In this document: positions 39,326-51,200 of the stretch, piece after piece
How positions within the stretch are numbered: the stretch's first letter is position 1
Layout: each line of letters begins with the position of its first letter
Source of the DNA: Onchocerca lupi
Lineage: Eukaryota; Nematoda; Chromadorea; Rhabditida; Onchocercidae
Reading direction: 5' to 3'
NCBI GenBank assembly: GCA_028564675.1
Contig: JAOVVO010000095.1
Location: 1-64,000 of the forward strand
DNA: 64,000 nucleotides
The notes under the pieces: generated by a model
Told to the model about the DNA's origin: nothing
The model's input: only the letters and a program-made list of their open reading frames with translations
The model's database searches: none
Position numbers and translations under genes: made by a program

Positions 39326-40573
39326 ATGTTTCAATACATCGCCATCTTCTTTCTAAATATTTTTTTAATCGGTAATTTTAATTTTAAATTTTACATCATC
39401 ATTTACTATTCTCAATTACATATCGTTTGAATTAAACATTATGTTTATTTTTCCTTGATTATATTAGAATATGATAATTAAGAGATTGTCTAAATAACCT
39501 CACTGATAAGTCCCAATGACCAAAACATTGGAGCTTATCAGTTAACTATACAAAACAGATTATCATTAGTCTGAGATAGATAAATAAGCTAATTCTATGA
39601 CAGTACAGTATCGTCAATTCACGTTATTTTTTTGATTATCTCAAACATTCTTAAAAATAATGAATTTTTAGTTCCCACTACACAAATATGCTGTCCATCA
39701 CCATCAGCTGTTTCACCGATATCAGCGGTATCATCTGTTAATATTCTGATCCCAGTACCATATGATTTCACGTTTCCTGGAACGGATGGTTTGGGAGGCT
39801 TTCCAGATTCTGCATACTTCGGATACTTCACTCAATGTATGTTTGTCGGATTTCTTCAAATTTTTATTCTGAAACCTATTACTTCTCTTACATGAGAGCC
39901 AATTTCAGTTAAAATTGGGAAAGATAAAAAAACAACTCCACAAATTTGTAGTAAAAGAAATCTAAGTTTCACTCAAAGTATCATAATTAATTAGGTTCGG
40001 AATTATGATCGAGAGTTGGAAAATTTAAATTGACATGTGATTGAATTCGACTGCGAAAATTGATGATCGTTTTTGAAATTGAATCGATAAGTAGCGAACA
40101 ACGAGAAATTCTATTTGTATTTATTTGAAATTGCTGTCCGGGATCGATAATAAAACTTTCAAAAATAAATTGCATGTAATTAATTAAGCAGGATTTCTTA
40201 ACAAAAGTACATTCGTTTTAACTTGATTTTTCGATTATAAAACTGTTGAATTTGGTTGATTGATTTTGAATTTAATCATTAAAACAATTTAAAAGTAATT
40301 AAATGCACTCAAATATTTCTCGAAAAGTAAAGATCAGTGAAAGAGTCTGAAATTAAAAATAAGACAGTATTTAAATTAATAATAATTAATTGGGATATTC
40401 GAATTTATAATAATTAATTGGGAGCCGATAGTTTCACAGAAACTGATAATTTCTTTTAATTGCTTGAATTTCAAGATCTTGGACCAGCAAGCATAAATGG
40501 AATATGTCCGGCTGGAGTGAATATTGACGGTCAGTGTTGGTATAATAGTATTGGAAATACTAAAAAGCGATAA
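39326..40573 (+). CDS. Small secreted protein, paralogue 1 (102 aa)
   Basis: Three exons: 39326-39371, 39672-39836 and 40476-40573 (TAA). All introns are in phase 1. Exon 1 is a signal peptide (MFQYIAIFFLNIFLIG). Exon 2 encodes a P/S-rich segment with CC near its start and a G/F/Y-rich end (FPGTDGLGGFPDSAYFGYF). Exon 3 encodes LGPASINGICPAGVNIDGQC and a short basic tail. Exon number, phases and the exon 3 motif match the gene at 43970-45254, so the pair arose by tandem duplication. The mature protein is under 90 residues with few cysteines, so it is not a typical knottin. It is probably a secreted or cuticular product. No known family name comes to mind. Confidence 0.75.
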
Positions 40574-43500
40574 TTTCAGAGTAATCAGGAATGAGAAAAA
40601 CATAAATTGGCGAAAGATCGATTTGCATATAATGTTTTATCTTTTTTATCAGCTGTTTTTAAGTCCTATTAATTATTGAAATTTGATTTAAATTTTATTG
40701 AAAGTCATGCATTTCTATGCTTTTTATTATTTTTTCTTCATAAGTTTCGAAGTATATATGATAGCGTTTTCCCGATCCTTTCGTGTTTGTGTCCAATTTT
40801 CAAAATATATCACAATTTAATGAAAAGAATTAATGAATTTAGAGTGAGAAGGAAAATGGGTTCTGCTCGTCTATCCTAAGATTCATTGCCCTGACATTTC
40901 CAAAAAATGGCCTTAGAGCCAAAATTTCTACCTCGGAGCCAAAACTTTTATCTCGGAACCCAATATCTCAACAGCCCCGTCTTTATTTCTGATCTTCATT
41001 TCAAACTATAATAAAGATTTGAATTTGAGTTATTTCTAACATTTTAATTAAGATAATCTCATCAGATTATGCAAATAATCACTTTATTTGGCGTTATAGC
41101 CTGCTTATATCAATATAACAATATATTAGATTTTTTAAAGGGCTAAAGTGCGAACAACTCTCTCCGATTGCATATAAATGTTTGTAGCTTTATGAGATTT
41201 GAATAAAGTTTAGATTCTATTTTTTTTCCAAGGATATAATCAACAACTTTTTTAAAATCTTCAATTTGTCACTGTCAATTGATGATGAATTTCAAGATCT
41301 TCGATACAATTTTGATTAAACAAAATTTGTTGAGGTTATAATTGAAAATTGGATGAAAAAAATCAATGATTTAATACAAAAAAAAATTGTAAGAAATCAA
41401 CAATGCAAATTTTCTCGAATTTTTTCTATTCAATTGAACAAATGATAATTTCAATGATAAGATGAGAAATAGGGAAAGGCGGGGACTGGATATGGGAAAA
41501 AGGGAAGAAAGCAATGAAAAAGGAAGATTAAATGCTGTATTTCCCAATATTTTTAGAGAATAAATATTCAATTCCACTAAATATCAAAAAAAGAAAAAAA
41601 AAATCAATCGACTGTTTCAATCAATCTTTCCGAGAACTTTTCGCCCTAATGAAGTGGTCAATTATGCCATATCATTCTATAATATGCAAATATAAACAAT
41701 TAGTCAAATCGCCACAAATCGTTGAGTGGATAGAAATATAGAAAGTTGTTTCCTACTTCGAGATGCTTTTTTTGATTTTTTCGATTCTTTTTTTTTTTTT
41801 TTTTTTTTTTTGATTATTACAATACTGATCAATTCGACGTTACACTCGTATCATTCATTTTTACCATTGATAGTAAATAACTGATAAATGAAATGATGAT
41901 TGGCTTATTTTAGCCATATCTCTTGGAAATGCGAAATTTGTCATCCCGGATATCCATCTTGATGGTGTTACTTGGGAGATTATAGAGCATTCCAGAAATC
42001 CTGGATAAAACTGAATTGATCTTTCGGAAAAATGGAAAAGTTAGAGCAAAAATAGCTTTAATCTGATAACAATATGCCTTTATATCAAGAATATCCCGGC
42101 ATTTAACAATATACGAAAACTTCTAATCAAATTCATCGATCAATGTTTCGATCAATTCTGCCATTCAAAATTCATCGATCAATTCTACGATTCAGAAAAT
42201 TTATTTTTAAATTTATTTCATTAAATATACACATACACAAACAAGAATATGATCGATGATGAAAGGAAAAGGATTCCAAGCTTTCGGGAAATATTACCAT
42301 GTGATATCACCAATCCATTTCATCGTGATGGTATAAATTCACACCGGACAGAATCATTTAGCAAGAGTTTTGAGATTTCTGAAATCTTTAAAAATAAAAT
42401 TTAAATTAGTTAGTTAAATTTAGAAATCCATCTCATTATGAGCAATTTTTAAGTATCGATTACTTTCTTAAAATAACTCAAGAGTCGTCCGATACTAAAT
42501 ATCATTTCTATTTGTTTTTAAATGAAGTAAAAACTTATTCAGCATAAAGTTTTTTACTCATAAATAACCTGTTAAAGAAAATTTTTTAATTTAAAAAAAA
42601 ATCAAATTTTAAAGATTTTGTTTTCAATGTTATGAATATGAGGAAGAAATGCATTAGGCAAACATTGGTCATATTTATGATTATTCTGTGATTTTCTTGT
42701 AAACAACAAAAACATGTTTACAAGTATTAAGCACGAAAATGCACTGTGAAGGATCAATAGATTGAGCGAGAAAGCATTGGAATTATCTTTCAAGTGGCCT
42801 TTTTCAAAACAATCAATGATTTGATCTTTCTCAAAACAATCAAACATTCCGTTTCTGAAGTGATTTCTCCTTAAAATTAAACGAAAAAAAAAGAGGCAAT
42901 AACTATAATTTCTAATAATTATTACAAATCACAAATTATGCCGAGCTATCTTATCAATAAACTTTGAATCATAAATATATTCATTAACAACAATTACTTA
43001 TATATGCTGGATAATATGTGAATTTCTTCCTTGAAATCCAATAGATCATTCGGTGCTTTCTTGTCAGGATTGACAAATATATTCAACAAAGTATCGATGA
43101 ACTTTTCACCCTTAAAAATCCTTAAAAATGCTTAAGAAATTAATTTGGAAATTAACTTGAGAATCTAACCTGGTAACCAGATAACTAGGGAAATTAACCC
43201 AGGAAATTAATCTGGTAACGCGGTAATGCGGAAGATAACTATTTGCTTAGAAATTCATTTCAGAAATTGGAACGTTTAATAGTTTACAGATCCGGCTATA
43301 ATTTATGCATGTTAAAAAGTTAGCAATCATATACAAGTTCAATACTGAATTCAAAATACAATAACAATTTCCAGGAAAAATTTCCGATCAGTACCAAAAT
43401 TCTTAATATTTCTGTTGTAATAAAGAATCTTCAAATTTTGTCTAAATTCAACAAAATTTGTTTTTCAATTTTTTAGTTGAGAATAACACGAAATTGAATA

Positions 43501-43969
43501 ACAAACAGCAATGAGTAGTGAATGATTCATCAGATGAGAATTGTTTTGCGATAATTAAATATTCATTATTTTTCAAATTTTACGAGTAGTTATACTTTTT
43601 TCATAGCATTCAGGACAAGTTTACGTAGCATCTCAAGAGTTTAGTTTATTTTCTCAAGATATTTAGGCATAGTATATGCATACCTGTGAATCTTCATAAA
43701 CTCAAATACAACTACAAGTAGATGAATGAATGGTTAGAAAGGTAAAAATCGCATTTTACGATGCGAGTAAATTCGCAATTAGTTCCAACCTCCAGATTGA
43801 GCAATCATTATGTAAACATTTCTTTATTTAAATCAACGAAATTCTTCATTCCAAGATAATATCTTGCCATAAAAGCTGTTCCTGAAGCTCATTTGCACAA
43901 CAAAAACCACAAGAACAAACTTTGGAGAAGTTCGACGAACGTTCTAGCACGAGAAACTAAGACACGATA
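40574..43969. other. Intergenic between the two secreted-protein paralogues
   Basis: No coding exon is supported. It contains a 20-bp tandem repeat (40916-40969), a T run at about 41790-41811, and a patch at 43138-43215 with imperfect GGAAATTAA and GGTAA(C/T) reiterations. No third paralogue was found here. Confidence 0.55.
40916..40969. repeat. 20-bp tandem repeat, 2.7 copies
   Basis: GAGCCAAAATTTCTACCTCG at 40916, GAGCCAAAACTTTTATCTCG at 40936, then GAACCCAATATCTC at 40956. Confidence 0.85.
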
Positions 43970-45254
43970 ATGCTTCGAGAATTCATCATCTTCGTTGGTA
44001 TTTTAGTAGGTAATACTTTTTGTTGTGTATTTATTGCATAATTTTCACGATATCTCGGTCAGAATTTTAGGTAATTTTAATTTTTTATATCTTGAACAGA
44101 ATTCTAGGTAATTTTTGACATTCGTATAACAAAATAACGAAGAAAATTGTTTGTCAACAAACAAATGAGAAGTCAGAATTTGATTATCAATTATGTTGAA
44201 GGTTAATAAAAAACTTCGTCATCTTATTAATATTGCCGTCTGTCAAATAAATAATAAACATTATTGCTTCTGATCTTCGGTTTTAATATTCTTTTTGCTT
44301 ATCCAATCTAATCTGTTGCATTTCAATCCTTTTCGAGGAATTAATTTAATTTTAATTTTACGATTACAATTCAATGACTATGATTATGAATGACTATGGT
44401 TAGGATACAATTCAATGATTATGATTGAATTTGACGATTAGACATAACTATTCCATTGCAGTAGTTTAATTAACACAAAATAAAGTTTATTTTTGCTAAA
44501 ATTTCAACTTTTTCAGTAGCGAATTGTCAAAATTGTTGCTTTAATTGTTACTGTCCAAACAGAGCAGGAATACCAATAAATGGAAGATCACCACCTCTCT
44601 ATGTCATAGTACCGAAATATGGATTTAATGGATTTGGTTTTCCTGGATTCACAGATTTTACTGGACTGGGTGGATTGGGAGCAAGCTGTAAGTGAATTAT
44701 GATTAATTATTATTATTAATGATATGATTAATGATAAGATTATTAGAAATACTCGGTTATTCGTGATTTGTATTGATGTTTCAATAGGTTCCACTCAACT
44801 TGATTATCAGTTTTACAATATATTATCAAGAGCGAATATGAGGCAGTATTTTCTAGACTTGTTTCAAATTATGAAAATATTTGCCTACATTTCGTTCAAT
44901 ACACATTACATCTTTAATAATACATTTGAATTTTGTAATGGAAGACTAATTTTTATTTAGTTAACTCTGTTTTCATAGAAAATAAAAATTTAAAGTAAAC
45001 AATTTGCAACTTTAAGAAAATTCCAAAATAAGTAATGTCTTAGAGCCATCAGACAAGTGATAAAACAAAAAAAAGTATTTTAAAATTATAGCAATAACTG
45101 TCAAAATTACCAAAAATATATCACAACTTTTCCAGATGGACCAGCAGTGAATGGTTTATGTCCAGTTGGTATTAATATCGATGGTCAATGCTATGCAACA
45201 CGTGGCATGTCACCATTTCCCAGCTGGCAAACTTGGCCAAGCTGGAAAAAATAA
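43970..45254 (+). CDS. Small secreted protein, paralogue 2 (109 aa)
   Basis: Three exons: 43970-44009, 44517-44687 and 45136-45254 (TAA), with phase-1 introns like its paralogue. Exon 1 is a signal peptide (MLREFIIFVGILV). Exon 2 gives ANCQNCCFNCYCPNRAG, then a P-rich stretch, then a Gly/Phe repeat FNGFGFPGFTDFTGLGGLG. Exon 3 gives GPAVNGLCPVGINIDGQCYA and a Trp-rich end (SWQTWPSWKK). Against paralogue 1 the exon 3 core G-P-A-x(1-2)-N-G-[IL]-C-P-x-G-[VI]-N-I-D-G-Q-C is nearly unchanged, whereas exon 2 has diverged except for its Gly/Phe end. This points to selection on the C-terminal module. Secreted; function unknown. Confidence 0.8.
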
Positions 45255-45646
45255 AATTTCCATATTGTATGGATTGCTTTTGCTTTTGCTTTGTGTATTT
45301 TTAATATCCAAAATTTTAGAAGGACTTCATATTCTTTCCCAAAAATTAAACAAGAAGAGAAGCAGCTCTTCTCTTTCATTTCATAGTTTCATTGAAAATT
45401 TTTAAAAACTTTGAAAAAGAAACTAAAGTTCTTAAAAGAGAAGCTCATCCATCCATAACTCATCTTTCCAACAACTCAGTGAGGCAGAATGAATTTTAAA
45501 TTCATCTAATTTTTTTTCTTATTTTTTTTTTAGGTTACTTAGAACTTATACTAAGTGTCAAAGTGTAGCCTTCCGTTCATATCTCAGTCATTATATGTTC
45601 GCTAGGAATTTATACTATATCAGAATTAAATTTCATTTAAAATATT

Positions 45647-45787
45647 AAAATGCATTTGATTGAAATTGCCAATTAGTTGCAAATTTAAAATTTTGTTTAT
45701 TTAGCTTGTAAGTTTTCATTTCAATTTTATGCCTAAAACTTAATTCAGTTAATTAGCAATTTCAATCAAATGCATTTGATTGAAATT
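45647..45787. repeat. Inverted repeat with a perfect 30-bp palindrome
   Basis: Arms at about 45647-45682 and 45744-45782 are reverse complements (shared CAAATGCATTTGATTGAAAT then TGCCAATTA/TAATTAGCA). The right arm also contains a perfect palindrome centred on ATGCAT (AATTTCAATCAAATG then its complement). It could form a stem or cruciform. Confidence 0.8.
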
Positions 45788-47753
45788 TACTTGGTAATAT
45801 TCGCAGTGCTTGCTGTGCTAGGAATTTTCATCATTTCAAAAGTTTTTAGAACGTTTGTTCATTATTAACTGACAAAAAACTATTTTTTCTTTTATGTTAA
45901 AAACAATACTTTTGTTTAAGTAAAAAATAACAATTAACTATAAAATGAGCTCAGATTTCATCTTTTGTTTGCAAATTCAAATTTTTTGCAAGTCTAACAA
46001 TACTTCAAATTGAAAAAATATATATACAAACTTTGGAATCCAATTTTTCTGTTTTAAAATTCAATTTAACACAAATTCGAAATTTGATTTCACTGTGCTT
46101 ATAACTACCTCAAATATTCATTGATGCGCATTTATTATTTCATTTATGCAATTGTTCTAGCTGAATTATATTATTCACGTGCAAACATGAAAAAAAAAAG
46201 TTGAAAATACTATTACAAAGATCAGTAAAAATATTGCAAAGAATACTCAGATGAAAGGCTGAAGCAAATTGTAATGAATTTATACATCTCAGATTACTAT
46301 TTCGTTTGAGAAAAAAACTCAAAAAATTCCACGCTGTAAATATCGATATGTATCTCGTCGATTTAAGTAAACAATTAATTCGCTTAATTACTTAACCACT
46401 GCTTAATTATTATTTGAGAGGGCCTTTAGTTGTTAGCTTAATTTACAAGAAATAATCTTGTTAAAATATTATCCTGAATTTTTCAGTGTTACGGGGAAAG
46501 ACTATAGTTTTGTAGGCTTGAAAGCCCAGTGAATTCTGATGATTTGTCCATAATATATAATTCAAAAAAAAAAAAAAAAAAAAAAATTCCTTCAATAATA
46601 ATAAAAAGAAAACTTCAAGGAAGGATAGTTTAACAAATCATGAATTTTCTGTAACCATTAAGTGTTACAATTTTGCAAATTTCCTTACATTTTTTTTTTC
46701 TGCTTCAAATTGTTGCAATTCGATGCAAACATTTTGCATGAAATTTAGCAATATTTGAAAAGATTAATCTTTCCTAATATTTGAAGTTTCGTGATATTCG
46801 AAGAAATTAATCATTGAAGAAATCTATATTTAACATTTTACTTAAAAATTACATGAATAATTGGATGAGAAGGTTGATAAGCAATCAGATATTCAAATCT
46901 TATTGATATCATAGCATTCGAGTAAAATTTTTTGCACAAAAAAGTCGACACGAATTATAACTGAAAAAAAAAAAAATTAAAAGAATAAAAATCAGATATT
47001 AGCACAATACATACCTAATCAATCAATCTATCTGTTCCTTTGTTCAAAATTCTATCTTACCTCTGAGAGTGTTTAAAAGAAAAAGTTCATTATTAGTATA
47101 TTTAATAAATGTCATATTCACCTTACATTGACCGTATCAGTCTATCTTATAGAGAATCACACCACTATTAGTGAATCAGAAAATTTATCAATACAAATAC
47201 GTAATCTTTCTAATGCCATCAATCAAATGTTCCAATATCTTCTCGCAAATTTATATTCATCGAAACAGATCGCTACACATTTATCCAGAAATACTTAATC
47301 ATTCCTTTTTGAATTATAATCTTTCAGAAAAGCAGTCCTGCAGGTTTTTCGCCTTTATAACTTGTTGAAATATACAAATTTGGTAGTTCAAAGTTTTTCA
47401 AATTTTATTCCTCAAGCTAACAATAAAAATTTCCATCTCCACAGCAAATTTAGGCGTTACCGGCGAAACAACGCAACATAGGAGACAAAATGCAATATAC
47501 AGAAATCTTGAATAAATTGCGCAGAATCAATAGTAAATTACCAGAAGAACTAGTTTCAACAATCAACAATCCCAAAAGACCAGAAATTTTTGAGAGAAAA
47601 AAAAATTTCATACAAGAAATTTCTCCGAATGCCAACTTCAGAAAGAAGGATAACAGAAATGCAATAAATGGCTACGTAAGCAAAATCGAGAAAATAAAAA
47701 AAATAACTTCATAATTAATTGCTAAAAACCAGAAACTCTGTAATAAAATTTAA
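45770..47753 (+). CDS. Candidate secreted or membrane-anchored protein (weak model)
   Basis: Proposed exons: 45770-45841 (signal-like MHLIEIYLVIFAVLAVLGIF), 47454-47675 and 47733-47753 (TAA). All junctions are phase 0. The middle exon has good coding character: ALPAKQRNIGDK, then YTEILNKLRRINSKLPEEL, then KRPEIFERKKNFIQEI, and a consensus donor GTAAGC. It is basic and probably helical. The link to the signal exon across 1.6 kb is inference, and that exon's ATG lies inside a palindrome. Frames at about 46488-46530 (VTGKDYSFVGLKAQ) and 47159-47302 may be further exons or noise. Confidence 0.35.
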
Positions 47754-47988
47754 CTAACTGGTGATCGATTCAACATTTTCGCTCATTTTCATTATCAGTC
47801 CTAACAAATAATAAGTAATGTGATTTTTAACTGAGAAAATCAAATCATCTGTTTTATTCATCAACTGATATATATATTTAGAAAAACTGATGGGAAAAAT
47901 ACTTATGTCAGTGAGGCCAGTCAAGAAAGCTTCTGAAGGCTAAAATTTGTTTCGCTGCCTTGAAAACAGATGTTCACATCACAAATAT

Positions 47989-48160
47989 ATATAAATAAAA
48001 ATATAAACGTTTGTTCAAGGTCTTAAATCTCCGAAAATTCTTCACCGATTGCTTTGAAATTTTGATAAAACGTTGCATTCGAGTACGCGCATAATATTAT
48101 ATACTAGCTGCTGGGACAACAACATAGCCGGATAGAACTATATAGATAAAAGGTAAATCT
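47989..48160 (+). mobile_element. Degenerate copy of the dispersed repeat family
   Basis: It begins ATATATAAATAAAAATATAA and contains TTCACCGATTGCTTTGAAAT, then CGTTGCATTCGAGTACGCGC. It ends near CTAGCTGCTGGGACAACAAC. It aligns over most of its length with the copy at 20568-20781. Confidence 0.7.
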
Positions 48161-48231
48161 GCTAGGTATCTATTTCTTTTCATAATCATAAATAAAATTG
48201 ACTGGATGTTCGTCAGATTTATCACAATTTG

Positions 48232-51200
48232 TCAGAGCCGGTCTTGAAATTGTAACGACTCAGGAGCTGGATTTCGATCAATAACAAAATCGGTTTTATC
48301 GTCAAAATCCTAAAAAAAAATTTTTGTAACATAAGCAAAGAAGTAGAAAATTTCAATTAAGGAAAGAAAATTTCTTAAAATATCTTAAATGATACAATAC
48401 AAATCCCAACGGTAAGCTATTTAGTAAGACTATATATATATATATATTAAACAGGAAAAATGATTTCAAAATTTTTCGTATATTTTCATGATTTTTCATA
48501 ACTTTTCACAGTTAACTTTAATGATTATATTTTATGTGCTATTATAAATAAAGATGAAGCAGCCGAAAATTAAAAATGAATGTTAACAGTCGGAATAATG
48601 TAAGATTAGAGACTGAATGCTATATCATACAAGATGAAATCGGATCAAAAGTATTAAAGGAGATTTTACCATTTCAGAGACAAATTTCAAATCCTTTCAG
48701 ATTGAACGTCTCAAAATTGATTATGTGATATCAAATAGTCACTCCATTAAGCTAGGATATTTTATTTAAACTAGGACTTTCACATAATAAACAAAGACGT
48801 CGATTAGATAATAAAATTTTGAAACTATCACCTTTTTTCTTTCAAGAGTTCTGTTTTTCAAAACAACATCATCCGAATCATTATTCTTGTTAACGTAATA
48901 TGGGATACCAAGTCCATCCATCGAAAGTGAACAAAGCATTTCATTTAAATCTTTGATTCCAAGTTTTGCACAGAATTCTGCTGATTGAGGATTTCTTAAG
49001 ACAAGGAGTTTTATCGATTGCTTTATAATTCCTACAGAAATTCCCCCCAAAATGGAGAAATTTTGAAGTCATCTTTTCATAAATAGGCAACATATTTTGA
49101 AAGAAGCAGAAAATCCAAACTAAATAAGTAAGATAATAGAGGCTAGAAATGTAGGAAGAAAACAATTTCCCTTATCATAGAAAACGAGAAATTTAAATTT
49201 CGTCTCAATTAAAATCCTATCGCCAGCAAATGCGTTTCTTCCAAAGTTCAGATTGGAAACTTAATTTACTCTGAACTAAACTCCAATTGATTCTCTAAAA
49301 ACTTATATCTTAATTTTCTTTTCATGGAAAAAATCCGATTAATAACAGGTATTTCAATGAATTCATTTACCTGTAATAGAGTTCTTGAGAACTAATGTTC
49401 GTTTGATTTGCTCTATGTGGCCACGCTGTCATCTTAAAATTCATTGGAATTGTAAAATCCCCACCATATATTTCTTCCACTTTTGCTAATTCTTCATCTG
49501 TTGGTCTAAAGTCCCAACGCTCATTGTGTGTATGTTGTGACGGCATATACGTTTTCTAAAATAAAAAAAAAAAAAAAAAAAAAAAAAACCATGTCTTAAA
49601 TTCAAAATTCTGTTTGAAGTATAAAAATAGTAATTTGGAATGTCATTTAATTAGCATTTTATCATTGAAAATTTATATACAAAGTCTTATTAACTGCACT
49701 TCCCACAGCTTTCTTTTCTTTCTGGATCTGCTACGAGAAACCCCTTTCTTAAAATCAGAACAAAAAAATCAACAAAAAAGCGAAAATATTGATATTTTTT
49801 TTATAAACAAAACAAGGACAACTATGAGACAAAGAAAAGAATAAAAAGAATTTGAAAAAAAAGAACAATCATATCTGAAAAAACTTTCCATTTTTTAAAC
49901 TTACTTGTTTTGATGAGAGAGAGAGAGAGAGAGAGAGAAAAAAAAAAGATACTTACACTTTTGTCTGTTGATGTAAGAGTGTCTGTTGCTCTCAGAATTG
50001 CCAACCATGTCGGATCATATGATAGATTTAGCGATGCATTTTCATCAACATCAAATTCTAAAGCCTGAAATTGCTGAATAGAAACACGTATTCAAGAATG
50101 AAACACTTTAAAAGCTAAAAAAATCGAAATCTGGAGACAAAAGAATTGCAAGAAATACAAATTCGGAATGATTGCAATCCTCGAAAAACAATATCCTTGA
50201 ATATTCAAAAAAATAAAATACTGCGTTTGTTACTGGTTCACATATAATGAGACTCTATTTTATGAGAATCTAGATTTTTTTTTATTTAATGTTAATAAAG
50301 ATGTCGAAAAGTTTTTTCCATCTAAAACAAATGATATAAAAAAAACCATCCTAAAACTCATTTAATACATATATTCAATTTATGCCATAATAACCTGCAG
50401 AAAATGTCTTCGTGGGAGTGGCTTATCCAGTGATAGGAATCTGGTTGGCTGAAAATCATTTTCAGGATCACTTTTATTCGAATGAGGTACCAAAGCTGCA
50501 AAAAAACAGTGCATATGTGCTGCCAACCAGTAACGCGGTTTCAATACCTGCAAGTAGAACAAAAAAATTTTCAAGTTGTTTTTTTTTTTGCTCTTTTCCA
50601 GTTTAAAATCTAAAATGCCAACAGCTTGAAGAACTTCGTAGTACTCCAACATCATCAAGAATTATCAAGATCTATATTCAAAATCTAGCTACGAGTGAAA
50701 ATTACTTCATAGCTGCGATAACAAATTGTATTTATAATAAATTTCTTATAAATGATGAATCTGCAGTTACTGTTGCAAGATTAATAATTTATATCTCACT
50801 GATCTTGCGCCAGTAACCGCAAATTCATCATTCTATTAATAGCATTATAAAAAAAAAGAATCTGGGGTAATATTAGACCATTCAATATAATTCAAAAGCA
50901 AACTGCACAATTGATAAATGAAATGTACGCTCCACAGGAAGGCAAAGGATTCGGCAAACTTCAAACCCTTCGTGGCAAGGGAGCAACGATTTTTTTGCCT
51001 TCGCACAATTCCAATTACGTCATTATGAGCGCACGGAAAACCCGATTGAAGGTCACTACGAGGAAACGAACCGAACACCTATTGCTCAGTACAGTAATTC
51101 AAACCATTACACCTTCCATATCTGAACAAAAATTCGCGAATCTAAGAATCTTTCTGTACTGAATTCCGAATCCAGAAATCATCTAAATTCTACAGCTCAT

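Noticed and set aside
39619..39831. 70-codon minus-strand frame
   Set aside because: Antisense to exon 2 of the first small secreted protein. Only the plus strand has the signal exon and the paralogue-supported structure.
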